From assembly GCA_036924285.1 (NCBI GenBank), contig JAYKYS010000006.1, positions 21,302,001 to 21,366,000 on the forward strand: a stretch of DNA of 64,000 bases, given 5' to 3'. Shown piece by piece: positions 1-13,100 of this stretch (positions are counted from its first letter, which is position 1; every line of letters begins with the position of its first letter). A program made the position numbers and the translations under genes. This DNA comes from Asterella californica. Lineage: Eukaryota; Streptophyta; Marchantiopsida; Marchantiales; Aytoniaceae. Below the pieces are notes generated by a model. It saw nothing but the letters and a program-made list of their open reading frames with translations, was not told the DNA's origin and did not search any database.

Positions 1-460
1 GTTGTGAAGAAAGCACTGGACCTTCAAACACAAATGAGGATTTCTAAGCGAAACGACAATATCAGTCTATTCTCTGAAATGAGACTAGTTTACATTTCTG
101 GGATAGTCCAGAGACACTTTATAGAATAATGTATTTAGAAAGCGAGACATTTAGATAACAAAAGTGGAACTTTTCAAAGATTATTTTGATATTTTGATTT
201 ATTCAATTTGACCTGATTTCTTGAAATAAAATCGCAAATTGTTTGAAAATGAAATTATCAGAATGAGCTCCATTCTATTACAATCTTAGATGATCATCAT
301 GATATTTTCAAGATTATCAAGCAAATAATCCATAAAAGACCAATTTACTCATAATATATTAAACTTACTAGTAGTACAAACAGTAACTTCGTACTAGACG
401 CAAGAAGTCTAATATGAATTCAAGAGGATTGAACTATATTAAATTGAGTTTTAGTTTTGA
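1..460. other. AT-rich stretch with no recognisable feature
   Basis: No open frame, repeat structure or motif could be supported here. It is AT-rich intergenic sequence like the rest of the left arm. Confidence 0.5.
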
Positions 461-2910
461 CTAAACTCAAACTAATATTGTTACATCTTTTCTAGCATCA
501 ATCTCAAATATGGCATGAACTGCCTCTCTACAATCTTCTTTGGACAATTTGTCTTTGGAGCGAGACCTCTATCAAAAACTTGCAGCACTTGCATTAATTC
601 ACTAAACTCACTATAGTTAAGATATACTTTCCATTCTTTTGTGCTATTAAATATATTAGTGTAACATTCTACATCTTTTGCACTTGTATGTTTTCTATGT
701 TTTGACCTCCATCATGAGTAGTGTTCACAACGTCGATCTCTTCGAATCCCACTTGTGGTACGTCTTATCCAAACAACATTGGATATTTTAGTTTCAAACT
801 CATATGTAGGTCAAATAATCACAAATCGACCTTCTGTAATATCTTCCAAAGTGACAAATGCGCTTTCTTCTCTTTCATTCGGAGCTCTCATGAAAGTACA
901 GCTTGTCTTTGATTCTCCATTTGTAGTTCTATCTCAAGTTCATTTTCCTAGAACTGTCTCAACTGATATATTTCATGTTCAGTTACCTCTTCTCCAGATG
1001 GTATAGACTCCTTGTAGCCATTTCCATGATTTGTTTGTGGTCAAAAAGAATCATGAAATAAATCTCCATATGGACCTTCTAAGAAAGCAGTTTGATCTAA
1101 CAAAACATCAAAGAGACTGATCATAAAACTTGTTCTCAACAGATCTCTGTCATCTCATGTTAACTCTAAACCCGGAGGACATTTGGTCAATGATGAAATG
1201 ATAAAGTTAGGATCATTAGACCAAAATCTTGTTGGATTTAGATGACAATATGTTCTCGACTCTCGTCCATGAGTGAGCATACCAGTGAGACTCATTGGTA
1301 AAGTCATACAACTAGCAACAAACAACTTCTCTAGTTTGCTCGCTAGACGAGAAATGCTAATCTTTGCTTGATCTATCTTATCATGAATCAAACATAGAAC
1401 TTCTTCATAAATCTCTTTACCAAGGAATATATCATATAATAACTATTTCTACTCGACATCTACTCTCGCACATGTTGATCCATGAGCTTCGAACTCCGAT
1501 CGTTTCTTTAGCCTCCCCTCTCTCATAATAGCATCTTTGAGACCCACACAAGTATCATGCTTTGCAAATACACCTTGCTTATGAAACCTATAGTTGGAGA
1601 AGAGAGTCTTCTATAAGGTGTAGGAGAGAGACTAGGTAATCTCATCACCATCAATACTCACTAGCTTGGTATTCAACTCTTTCAGTAAAGACTTCTTGGT
1701 GTAACTCGAGTGGAGCATGTGTACCACAGCTGTTCGTCCATCCTCCATAATCTGCTCCAAATGTGGCATTGGTTCTCCAAGAGTTTATAGAACTTGAGAT
1801 AAAAAGGCCTACACCGTAGAAGTGTTCCCTCTCAGTTTCTTGATATTTTTGTTGGCATGGTAATCCATAACCACACCTTGCTTCAGCATGGTCTCAAACC
1901 AGTAGTACTTAGATCTTGAAAATCCATTTTTCAAAAAATCTCATTACAAATCAATTTCTGATCCACAACTAATTTATTCATATCAATGGTATGTCGATCA
2001 CGAGTGTCAATACGTATCAATAAGTTTCTTGTCGAGCATCATGTGAAAGTCCAAAGTGATTTAGTGTACATTGCTTGATAGTTTCAAGAGAAACTGTCTT
2101 ACATCAGTGGTTGTCACAACAAAGATATTTTTGTGCATCCCTAATCTTCGCATCTGTTATCTCACTACTAGCTATTCTTCTAAGATCTCGTAAAGCTTTT
2201 CATCTTGGATCTGATATATTTCTAATAGTGAAGTTGTAATGTCTCTTCTTCTTGAGAGACAAAGGACATGGACAACTTGTACTAGTATCAATTCCATCAC
2301 CATCAATCTGCTCATCAATTGAAGTTGGACCAAGATTAATGTCTTTGTCAGAAGAGATATCATCTTCTGAGTCGAGGTTTACATCCGATTGTGCTTCTAA
2401 ATTCTCCTAGTTATGAAGTACAACATAGAGTGTTTTATCAAACTTCTTCACCATCACTTGTTTAGTATGCCATCTAAGAAGACACCTGGTGCATGACGAG
2501 ACAAGATGTTGTTCATCAACAACGAAGAATCACTTTCTAATAGCATAGCGGCGACCGCCACCCTTAGTTAGTCAACTTTAGGACGTGTCCTGAAGTGCTT
2601 GACTTGTTCAAAGAAAATGGTGTGAAGATGTGGAATCTATTGTTGTGGCATGTTGAACTTCGGGATGAGGAGTTGAATTGAATTTTTTTCTCTTCTTGTA
2701 AGGAAGGCTAATGGCTCGAACAAAATAGACATGGTATTGCATATCAGGTCCTCTATAGTTATCGCTAGTAAAAGCGAGTTGATAACTTGGTCCCCAGAAC
2801 CATACTACTGTAACCACTCGAGCGATGGATGTGGTTAGTGTCTCGTCTTCCTCAAAGGACGATAGTATCACATCCACAAATTTGACACAAGACGCGAGTC
2901 TCATAAACAT
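461..2910 (-). pseudogene. Decayed coding-like sequence, family not recognised
   Basis: The minus strand carries a succession of short frames interrupted by stops and frame changes. They include a 100-codon frame at 2608-2910 with a hydrophobic and aromatic block (VVTVVWFWGPSYQLAF), a 78-codon frame at 1155-1391, and a 63-codon frame at 2172-2363. Between them runs an acidic stretch (around 2330-2400) that reads as Ser/Asp/Glu-rich protein. This texture is typical of an old transposable-element protein, but I recognise no transposase, reverse transcriptase or helicase motif. It could instead be an old host pseudogene or chance frames in AT-rich DNA. No function is assigned. Confidence 0.25.
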
Positions 2911-2989
2911 ATACAGTTCGGGTTGTTGTTTATCATAAAACTTACTATGAACTTCTAATTGAATGACATGTACTGGTCTTATTAGGAGA

Positions 2990-4515
2990 CTGCGATGACC
3001 GAGAGGACGAGATCATGGAACCCAACAAGGAGAAGAACGCATCAGAGGATAACGAGGAGGAGAACCAACCACCAAAAGACAATACTAGAGACTAGAACCC
3101 GCCATCACTGTATAGTGAAGGAGGGGAGAACCAACAAGAGCATGATGACGAAGGACCCGAAGATCTTCAACTAGAGGACAATCAAGGAGATGGTCACCAG
3201 TCTGATCCGGACAATATAGGTGGTGATGAGCAAGTTATCCGATAAAGAACCCATAAAAGAATTATCATTTGATGATCTATCGGCGTTTGACACGGACTTC
3301 AAGATCACCAAAAGAATAACATGGTGCATTGAGTTGGCAATAATATCTTACAATCGTTTTAAAGAGATTCTATCAGTTATGACAAGAACTTTTGTTTGTT
3401 TTTGAAGAAAGAACACTTTCGTGAATGTCGACCAACTAGCGTTTGTTATGACGACAAGATCAGGAGCTCTGTGCTACGTTGAAGACTGAGAGAAGAAAGA
3501 ATCAACAAGTACAAGCTAATACCAGAAGCATACGACATGGAGGGATGAATACGTCGAAGTAGAACTACACGTTTTCCACTAAGAAATTTACGTTATGGAT
3601 GAAGCCATCAAAGTCCAAATCAACATAAGTTGGAGGAGAAGTTCTGAGAGTTTCAGATGGATATGCTTAAGGGGAGGTATTGGCCTCCCAAACATTGAAA
3701 TATGTGTTGAAGAATCGTAAGCAAGCGTGCATTGATTCTTCTAACATCTTTGTCAAGCTCAAGACATGGGAAGCGGAGAATCTTGTTCAAGAGAAGAAAG
3801 GAAGAAGTCTTCATGGTCATAGGAGTTGAAAGAAGATGGAGGTGCGACGGAGAAGGTGAGAAGATCGATACCGAAGAGCACCAAGAAATCAAAGGTTGAG
3901 GAAGCAGGTCCTTCAGGCTCCATAAGAGTCTTACTATTATTGATAATCCAGACAGTGTCTAGGAGACACTGGAAGAAATGTGATCCTCTTTTTCCTATCG
4001 AAGCATCTCTCGAAGAAAAAAGAGGAGACACTGCAGAAACTTGATTGGGACAAGTATGCATATATGTACTCATTTGGTACGAACGCCACGTCTCAAATAC
4101 TTGTTGATAAAATTCAACCTTCTCTGCTTATTTTTGTTTATATGTCTACATTAGAAGAGCACATAAAACTACTCCTCATCTCAATGGGAAAGAATCTTTC
4201 GATGACATCAAGTATTACAGACCTGCTTCCTTATTCCAGAAAAGCTCAAAAACCAATTGATGCGATGAAGTATGACGCGAAAAAACAACTTAAAGAAACA
4301 AAGACTATTGTTTTTGCAATGATCAAAGATCCAGATATTATTTTCTTGGAAATATCAAGACAAACCTCGACTCAAACGAAAAAGTTATTTGAGAAGCGTA
4401 GACTTCACTCAAATGAGCCAAGGATCAGAACTTCACGAGGAAGTCCTGGATTCTTGGTGCTGACCATTTGTCCGCTATGTACCAAGAGCTTTCAAAGAAG
4501 TCGAATAAGATGAAC
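2990..4515 (+). pseudogene. Decayed coding-like sequence with an acidic segment, family not recognised
   Basis: Plus-strand frames read in succession as protein-like sequence broken by stops and frameshifts. They comprise an acidic Asp/Glu/Asn/Gln-rich segment at about 3000-3240, a short frame at 3220-3405, a basic and acidic segment at 3826-4044 (KKSKVEEAGPSGS), and a 177-codon frame at 3980-4513. The frames follow each other in one direction, as expected of one broken protein. It lies head to head with the minus-strand remnant that ends near 2910, so the two may be halves of one old element. No domain was recognised, and ordinary noise in a compositionally biased region is possible. Confidence 0.25.
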
Positions 4516-5024
4516 GAGGACAATATCTAAACACCTTCTTTTGTTGAGTGTCTAAAGCAAGCTCAGACACAATAGATTGCGGTGAAAAAACTGATCAGCT
4601 CGTAAGGAATCGGCATGTCGGCAAAATACAAGATACAACCAGTCATCATAACCACCTTGTTTACACTGTGTAGACTTGGCTTACTTCTTAGCTGACGGGT
4701 CCTTGAACTCCATCTAAATAGTCTTTATTTCTTCAATCTTCTATTTGGCCTTCACCTCTTCCATCATCTCAAGAACTTCGAGATGGGTCTCAAAGTTCAT
4801 CTTTTACACGTGTTTTGAACGTTCAGCCTCTCAAGTCACTCCGACAGTAGTATAATATCTATAGTACTTCTAACTCTTGTTAGCGTCATTTTGGTATAAC
4901 ACAAGTGTGGATACATGTATATTGCATCAAAAATAAATCTTTTTCTCTAAAGATTTATTCTCGCAGTACCAACTCCAGGATGCATCCCGGAATTCATCTA
5001 ACTGGAACGTTTGTTATAGTGTGT

Positions 5025-5190
5025 ATTTATATTCCCTCTTATAATTTCTTCCACTCATTTTTGTATTCTTTACCATAGTTCATTCGTTCGTGTTACTTGA
5101 AGTTCTATGGACTATGGTAAAGAAGAGAAAAATATAATAAAATGAATGGATGAATGAAAGAAAAATTATAGGAAAGAACCATAGTTAAAA
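5025..5190. repeat. Imperfect fold-back repeat
   Basis: A left arm containing TATAATTTCTTCC and TTCTTTACCATAG is answered to the right by CTATGGTAAAGAAG and AAAAATTATA, so the segment can fold back on itself with internal bulges. It looks like a decayed MITE-type element. No flanking duplication was found. Confidence 0.4.
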
Positions 5191-5407
5191 CATCAAAAGA
5201 ATAGAAAGTTAAATTGTCCAGATGACTAAATCTAAACTTATAAATTCATTCAGGAGTGGCTTGTTTCCATACAATTGTACACCTGAGTGTTGAAAGCTAT
5301 AAAGCTGTTCGTGCAGTGAACAGAATGTTTGCTACTCTTTCATAAAGACTCCCTGCTCCGTAGAAGAACAATATTCAGTTAATGTACTAATTAATGCACT
5401 AATTAAA

Positions 5408-5458
5408 AGACATGCATATTCCCCTCTTCCGAACTTGGAAGAGGTGAATATATGCATG
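5408..5458. repeat. Hairpin with TGCATATTC-type arms
   Basis: The arms GCATATTCCCCTCTTCC and GGAAGAGGTGAATATATGC flank a short GAACTT loop. The arm motif TGCATATTCACC recurs at other hairpins in the window (13.88, 50.87, 56.30 and 63.03 kb). This may therefore be an isolated end of the same repeat family. Confidence 0.5.
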
Positions 5459-5479
5459 CCTACATCATCATCATGCACA

Positions 5480-6705
5480 TATATGTTCAAAGCAAAGGAA
5501 TTGTGAATGCTGCTTGAACTCGTGTACCAAATTGTATACGGTAGCTAGCTCGAATGAGCGTCAGTCAGAAGAACGGATTTCTGGACTCAGTCACGGGGCG
5601 GTAATTTTCTCCGTCAGTAAGTGTTCAGTAGTCACGGCAGAGCTTTCGGGTGCTTCGATGCAACTTCGTATTGAGTGTTCGACTGACAGAAAGAAGTGCG
5701 GTTCAGGCCAAAAACTGAAAGCTCTAGCTGTCAGAAAGTTTTGCAGTCTTTTCACCAACAGGCACTCCTACCGTACTTGACAGTCGAGACATTCAGCGAA
5801 GCGCAGCAGCTTCTGCTCGTAGGCTTGTGATCATGATGACGATGGTGGACGGAACTGGTTACCTGCAAGAACCTGGTTCACCTCTATCGTTGCAAGACAT
5901 CAGACACAAGTTACAGTTCTCTATCGCCATTATCCCTAGAACTGTTCCGAGTTCCAACTGTGTGGAAGCTCTGAACGTCATCGAACCCAGAGCTCTTGAG
6001 CACTTTTCCGTACTCTTCTGATACACAGTGCTACCAGCCACCAAGTGAGGATAAGGAACCGCCTTCTGGAGGTGGAGGGAACGGAGGGCAAGGTCTAAAC
6101 GTGGCACGTCCTCGAGGAACATTATCGGCCTGAGCTTGATCCTTCCGTCCGAAGCCCAAAACTGTATTTCGTGCAGTTTTTGTTGTCATTATCGATACAG
6201 TTCAGGAATTGCATTATCACAGAAAGTTGGCAGTTCTCCCTGCACTGTGTTCGCAGTTTTGCGAGAATGGATTTACGACCTGTGCTGTACGTGGAAAGCC
6301 AAACTGCAAAACTCATTTACTACTTTCATGCATTCTAACAAGTTGCGTCCGTTGGAGAAACGAAAATGGGAATACAAGAGTCTTGTGCATTGGACAGTTC
6401 ATCAGCGAGGACCCAAGTCAGGGAATTGGAATTTTATTTCAACCATTCGGAATGCAGTGTTTTGAAGTCAATCATTTCGACCGCAGCCAGAATAGATCCA
6501 GAAACTTATTTGACAGCAAAGTATCATGTGCTTGTATAGCCTTCCTAAATGATCCACTGATAGTAATAATCATAATTGTTGCAACGTGGTTAAGTATAAA
6601 TTCACTTTCTATGAGATTGGCATCTATGAGTCCAGACAATGAACATCAAACACTGACAGAAGATGCTGCTTTACAACCTCAAGCTTCAAACGATCATCCA
6701 GACTC
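5480..6705. other. GC-richer unique sequence without a supported gene
   Basis: This stretch is visibly richer in G and C than its surroundings and contains several medium frames on the plus strand (5514-5780, 5827-6021, 6209-6880). They overlap in different frames, have no recognisable domain, and the longest runs straight into the LINE insertion at 6723. It continues past the LINE as 8224-8700, the pre-insertion sequence. It could be an old gene or regulatory remnant, but I cannot support a coding call. Confidence 0.35.
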
Positions 6706-6722
6706 CATAAGAGGCTACTATT
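6706..6722. repeat. LINE target-site duplication, left copy
   Basis: This 17-bp sequence, CATAAGAGGCTACTATT, matches 8207-8223 with one mismatch (G/A at the eighth base). It abuts the A-rich 3' end of the LINE, which appears as T-rich on the plus strand. Confidence 0.8.
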
Positions 6723-8206
6723 TTAATTTTTTTCTCATAAAACCGCGGGGGAGTACGTACAGGCCTGCGTGCCATCATTCACAAGAGAAAAAGTACAACC
6801 AAGCCTTTAAGCCACCGGAAAAAAAAATCAACCGTCGGACGGACGCCTGTTGTGTAGCCTTCCACTCCTACCTTGTTTAATAGTAATCGTATTTGGCTCA
6901 CGGTAATAGTTACACGCGGACGTTTTGTGTTAGTTAAGGTCTGAAGCCTGCCGATTTTCATTCGAATCAGAGCAGCTCGCTTCTTCATTTTTGCAGTATT
7001 CAAGATTCTTGTTCCTGACCTGACGGCTGGAGTCATCCCGTTGAGAGTTGCTGTTCTTCTCGAGAAAATGACGCTCCGCTTCTCTGAGAGCATTCGCGTG
7101 GATGTTGGCGATATATGTGACATGCAGGTTTTCTTCTATCCCGTCCATCTTCTCCACAGAATCGCTATCTTGAATACCATCACTCAGATTACAAAGTGGA
7201 TTAGTCCACTTCGTGACTTGGGACGTTTGCAAGCTGGTGTGGGTGCTTGTCCCCATGTTTGATCTCCTGGCCTCCTTTCCTTCTTCCTGGCTCTGCAATC
7301 TAAAGAGCACGTTACTAATTTATCAAATTCCTCACAGAGAATTTGAAGCCAAGCCGATTCATTCGTGGAACTTGTAGTGTTATCAGTATGAGCAGCAGTA
7401 TTGTGAAGGGAGTCATCTTGGATCCATGATGCTTCTGCCTCTGTTTCCTTGTATCTTCTCTGCTCACCCGGGGACGACTAGCCTCCTTACTCGTGGTCGA
7501 CCTTAGCTCTCTCCTACTTTCTGCCCATTTCTGGATGCAGTTCTTGACCGTGAGCCATTTCTCGACCTTGGGACCATGGGACTTTTGAGGTCTGTAGTGC
7601 TTCCACTTCCAATAATGCTTCTCCCGCTATCCTGGTGAGAGGTAAGGTGACAATCTTGTGCTCAAACTGTCTGGAGTTCAGAATTGCTTCATAGTACTGA
7701 TTAGACGTGTAATCTTTGCGCAATTTTGAGACCCTTCAGAAAGATGATATCAACTGCATCCAGTAAATCCAGTTGGCATGTGTCTGGTCCGCCTTCTCTG
7801 AGCATTGGAGAGAGCAAGTTCCTCCGTTCCTGTAGTCTTCTACACTGCCAGAAGAGATGTTCTAAGGTCTCAAGTTGACCGCATGCAGCGCATGCTCCGT
7901 CCTGCAGTCCACATTTTGCTGCTCTCGCATTTGTGGAAAACCCCCGTTGCAAGAGTTTCCACAGCCATAGCTTACTACGAGTAGAAGTCCAGCTATTCCA
8001 AAGTAGTTTCCAGCGTAGTGACCAATTTAGCTTCCTTGCTTTTCCTCTCCATCTTATCTCCAATGCTTCATTTGAGTCGTGGTTTTTGTGCAGAATGCTT
8101 ACCCAGTTGGCGGTCGGACGTCTCCAACAAAATGCTACGGAGGGTTGAGCCTGCCATTGCCATCCTCCCGCATTGAAACCCGAACCCTCCATCCCGCATC
8201 CTCCCG
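6723..8206 (-). mobile_element. 5'-truncated LINE (L1-type non-LTR retrotransposon) with zinc-binding C-terminal segment
   Basis: This is the 3' portion of a LINE reverse-transcriptase ORF plus trailer, read on the minus strand. The frame at 7701-8206 ends in the reverse-transcriptase zinc-binding (zf-RVT-like) segment: a Trp-rich stretch (LWNSWTSTRSKLWLW), then CAAC, then an ETLEHLF...C pattern. This arrangement is typical of plant L1-type elements downstream of the polymerase. Coding similarity appears to continue in a second frame (7514-7723) after a frameshift near 7710. The 3' end on the minus strand is A-rich (AAAAAAATTAAAA) and abuts the left target duplication at 6706-6722; the right copy is 8207-8223. 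Target-primed reverse transcription with 5' truncation explains the structure. The apparent start codon at 8228 lies outside the insertion and is spurious. The element cannot be autonomous. Confidence 0.8.
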
Positions 8207-8223
8207 CATAAGAAGCTACTATT
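8207..8223. repeat. LINE target-site duplication, right copy
   Basis: This is the partner of 6706-6722, with 16 of 17 bases identical. It marks the truncated 5' edge of the LINE. Confidence 0.8.
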
Positions 8224-9279
8224 AACATCTGGAGATCATTGATGTGTTGGAAAGAACCGGTTCAGACACACGCTTTGCCTCATAATGCCACTATGTACAA
8301 GTCTCAAACCACGTAGGAAATTCCAAACTAGTCGTATGAACATCAAACATTTCACTCCATGAATTTGTCCCACCTTCATCACCCAACTTTGTATAATCCT
8401 GCTGGGAACTGCAGCTGATAAGTGGGCAAATCAGCAATCGAGCGAGATTGAAAAAGTCGAGAGCTGACGGTTCGACTCGACAGTCGAATCTTCCGGCTAA
8501 AAGAACAATAATGGTAGTCTTCTAGAACAAACAAGTAACACGACACATAAATAATTTGTTCAGCCTCCTATAACCAAAAAGGAGATGAAAAGCACCAGCT
8601 ACATCTACACTATCACTGACCCATGGTACGTTTGATTTCAGTCGTTTGTAAGCATTTATAGCACTAACGAAGCGAGACAGCCTAGAGTCCTAGCACGATC
8701 CTGATCGTGTCAACATGCAAAAGCTACATGCGTGCATTTCCACTCATAAATTCTTACAATGTGGAACGAAAATAAGCCAAAGAGGAAACATCATATAAAG
8801 CACTTGCATGTCGTAACCTCAGAGTTGACGTGATTGAGGTCTCGCAACCTGCATGAGAAAGAGAAGAGGAATGTGCGAGAAGGAGGAAATACTTGAGAAT
8901 GATAACTAATTTGATCGAATTACATCGTTGCATATACTTCGGAAGGTCAACTAGTTCAGAAATAATATAGATTTGTAAGGGAATCCTTTGATAGAGTTAG
9001 AAAACTGGAAATCTGAGAGCAAAGACAACTTCAGCTATAAATGCAATTTTTTCATATGAAAAGCAAAGTTTGACATTTTGTTAATAAGTCAACCGAAAGC
9101 TTAAACTGTGAATTTTAGACAAAAACAGTTATAAAGGAAACGGTTGAAGTGACATCAGCAATTGTATATCGAAATCGAAATATGATTTGCAGCTTCAACT
9201 GATGGCACGAAACTTTACTATCGCTTCTCAAATGATATTGCATGTATCTAGAAGTCTTAAGGCATCAACTCTATTGACA
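8224..9279. other. Intergenic, no supported gene
   Basis: The first 450 bp continue the GC-richer sequence interrupted by the LINE. The remainder is AT-rich. No frame, hairpin or repeat could be supported. Confidence 0.4.
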
Positions 9280-10158
9280 TATTGCTTGATGGGTAAATCT
9301 ATTACGTGTCTATCCACAAACAATCTACTTTCTAAGAGAAAGTAATGTAGAACACAACAAGTCTTAACAACCTTAGTTGTCCATATAATGTTGCAAGTTA
9401 TACCAACTGAGAAGATATGTCATCTTCCTTTGAGGATACCAAATGTTTGCTCAATGCACATTCACCTCTTTATCTGCCTTTCAGTAAACAATCATTTTGC
9501 AAAGAAGTAGAATGGTCCTTCAGGTTATAGGGATGCATCAGCCATCACTCCATAGCCAGAATCTCTAGAATGTATGAGTTGATACCCACTCTGCATATCA
9601 CTACTGCCTCAATGAGAATTTTCTCATCCTGAATTTTGGTATACAGAACAGAGTTACTCATAAATCTTGCATTGTGACACGACCTTATCCTCCCGCAACT
9701 AATGTCTAGGAACTTCTCAACTGTGTCACAGACACATTGTCACACAATAGAATAATATTGTTTTCTGTAATAATATCAATAGGGTAGAGGCTAGAATGAG
9801 AGACGTTAACCTTGTATGAGATCTTTCGATGACCCTTTGACAATTATGGAGTCCAACCTTTTGAAAAAGACCTTGGTCACCCTTTCCATCTTTGTTTTTG
9901 CATAGGATAAATGAAGAAACAAAGGAACCATGACAACATTAGCATGAAAACTTGTTCAAATTCATCAATAGAGGTGTACTCCTCTATACCAAAACTCTCA
10001 CAAACATGGAAGTGGTCCATTCCAGTTGAGACTTTGAGGAGTGTAACTCCCACTCTAACTTCTCTTGAGACTGATTTCTTGTATAGGATGTTTTGTTTCA
10101 AATGTGGAGACTTGATATATGCACATAGTGCTTCTGGTATGCACAGAGTTCTCATCAT
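9280..10158 (-). pseudogene. PIF/Harbinger-type transposase, degenerate
   Basis: Read on the minus strand from 10158 downward, successive broken frames follow the order of a PIF/Harbinger (DDE_Tnp_4) transposase. At 9877-10158 there is a helix-turn-helix-like region (SREVRVGVTLLKVSTG...ESFGIEEYTSIDE). Near 9650-9760 there is YYSIV*QCVCD followed by FLDISCGRIRSCHNARF, which aligns with the family's SIVLQAVCD...DISCGWPGSVHDAR block. Near 9540-9570 there is SRDSGYGVMADASL, the GDSGYPL-like block. At about 9290-9480 there is IEQTFGILKGR, the family's conserved ER.FG.LK.R signature, and then C.VLH. Several in-frame stops interrupt it, and the Asp of VHDAR is replaced by Asn (HNAR), so the protein is dead. 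No terminal inverted repeats or TTA/TAA duplication were located. Confidence 0.75.
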
Positions 10159-10159
10159 C

Positions 10160-13100
10160 GATCATCATAATAACTTGATCACAAGTAATAGTCAAATCAT
10201 GAACAGCTGGGGTTTTACCCACCACATAGAGATTACGAATTAAACCTAGTGTGCAGAGACAAGTTGATGAACAATGAACACAATTATGGGAAAGATGTCT
10301 TGAAGATCTTCTGAGACAAACAAAGATTGAGACTTTGAAATTTGAATTCAATATTGCATTCAAGTGGGTAGCAGTTCTCAGATCGTTGATACTACAAACA
10401 GAAAGATACACATGTTTAAAAAAATTCAAATCATTCAGGTTGGACTTGATACAAAATGAGACTCCAAAGCTGAAAAAATCTACATGCAAGAAACTACACA
10501 TTTATCAGTTGAGTCATTGTCCATAAGAGCACTACATCTTATCTAATATGAACCTATCTTATTTGACCGCATGTTAAGATCTTTGTTCTGGTTTTCTCAA
10601 CTTCTCTAGCAAATTATAATATTTAGTTTTGGCGTCAACAATATCTGAAAGCGCTAAGAGTACCACTCATTGCATATGCAGTTCTGTCCTAAGATCTTTT
10701 TTTCTCTAGTTTTACCGACTTGCTGCTTAAGTGTCTAGAGAAAGAGCATTCTAAATCACGATTCTTGATGATATATATCAACATTCAATCCGTTGATTGA
10801 AGGTGCTATAACGATGAAGAGGAGAATCCGAAGAAAGGTTCAACTCTTTTCTTTCTTGGTGATCCATTGTTGCATTTAGAGTGCTGCTTGAAAGTTTTTA
10901 TGGTCAGGATGTCATATCTTACATTGCATGAAAGGTGACCAGAATGACATCGAGTCCTTGTATGTGAACATCTCGTAACTGGCGATTTTAGATGTGAATG
11001 GTCTTCTGATGTATAATAAAAGTTTTTTGGATCACTCACAAAAATTCAAGATGGACACATTGTAGGCGTGAAATACATTGTTGTACGACTTGATTTATAT
11101 GGATTTCTTTTGGGATGTCTTGCATGTTTCAACGTTGCTATCTGATCTTTTTGTCAGATGAAGAATTTGGAAATATTGCACATCTTTTTCCAGCCGATAT
11201 CCTAGAGAAGTTAGTTTTCATTTGTGATCAAGAAAAACTCCTTGATTCTAAACAAAGTTAGAAGAAGAATGACAAGAATGTTCTTTTATTTATGAAATCT
11301 CTCAGTACCGTGTGAGAGACATATACAATATATAATGTCAACAATACAGTATTAGTGGATGATTCTTCGTACAAAGTCGCTCCAATCCCTATGTTTATCA
11401 GTATATTTCTTAGATGTTACAATGGATCAAAGAAAGATAAGCATCTTGTTATGTTCTTCTTCTATATTTGGATGCAGTATCTCGGACTTTTGATGTTTGT
11501 GAAAACATCAGGAATAATCTCTTAAACATTCATGAATGCTTTTGTTGTTCTATCCACATAGTGGAGGTTTGCTCGGAGAACTATATCAGTTTTCCTTGTT
11601 ATCGATAAGTCCTTTTCCCTGAGCTATTGAGCAAAAGATCTCAGATAACCGAAAAGGAGAAAAGAATTCTTGCTCAAATGCCAGAGGTCCATACAATGAA
11701 ATCAGTGAAATGGTAGGATGGGGCATGTCTTCTAAGCTTACTGTGGTCTACTAAGTTATAAGATACGTTTAGGACTGAAAGTTTAGATGATATAAGCGAG
11801 AAGAAGGAATTAAATTGTAGTATTAGTTTAGCCTAGCAATTCCTGCTTGATGTAATGCGACTTCATCATTGTGATGAAAGTTGAGAAATAACATCATATA
11901 TTTCTTTATTTTGCAATTAAGAATTATGATACCTTTTCTAACTTCATGATTTATTCAAAAGATTTTGTATTTAGAGTGACCACATTAAATAAACCAAACA
12001 AAAGTGATACATAAGGTATTTTCAAACAAAATCAGTACATTCGGACGTCATAGTTGAACCATTTAGATGACTGTTCTGGGATTATGATGTGTAATAAATT
12101 AGCTAGTTGGTTGTAAGAGATTTTATAGTAATATTGGTTAAATACGCCTCTATCTTTGGGATGCATGGTCATTTTTAGAGACTTTAAAGTTATTTTCGAG
12201 TCATTTTTAGATCATTGAAGAGTTGTTGATAAAAATTTTCCAACGAGAGTCTCAGAATTGAGAAGAAATATGGTTGAAGAAAAATCTCAGCGATAATCTA
12301 CAAACATGTTTACACTTGGGGTTGACTTGGATACTCCATTCTGATGATCTTGGTAGCATTGATAAACTATTGTTGAGGTTTTTCAATTGAGCGGCAAATC
12401 GGAGAAAAAAACTTATGAGATGCGTAACTTTTGAAGGGAATATCTATTATTGATAAAACTACGACCATTGGATAGCTCTTCTCTAGATCTTTCCGAAATG
12501 AACAAGAGATTTAAGATCGTGTTGTAAGGCAAAAATAATGAACCCCAGAGGTCCTCTTGATTTTGTCTTACAACATAGATAAATGATAAATAAATTATTT
12601 TTGGTTTGGAAGTAAGATAATTGTACTTACATAACTGTTTGGGTTGCAATGCGATGGGATTTGGTCTTGCTTGTCTTTTTCCAAAATCTTTATTCCCTAG
12701 GACTTCAAAACTTGATAGTAGAGTCCTGCTGTCCATTATTCTTACATCAAAAAATGAAGCCTCAAATGTTAAGTTCAATGTATATGTCGAATTCTTTCTA
12801 GGTTATAAGTCAACATGCATACATTTTATATTAAGTAAATAAATAATTTCACCTGCCTGCTTAGGTCCATCATCTTTTAATCCAAGTATATGATAAATTG
12901 TATCTCCAGCCACTTCGTCTTTGACACCTACTTCAATAGATAAAAGACTCAAAAACTTCATCTTGTTTGTCAGCATGATGTGTGGTTTCAGTAACTTGAG
13001 ATACCACTTTTGCATTTAGATCAATCTCCATCACTTATTTGTCTGAAGCTGTCCGTGAATTCACAGTTTTCGAACAAGCTGAATTATCAATCTGACTCCG

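Noticed and set aside
6209..6880. 223-codon plus-strand frame
   Set aside because: It runs across the LINE insertion boundary at 6723, has no domain, and overlaps other frames of equal quality.
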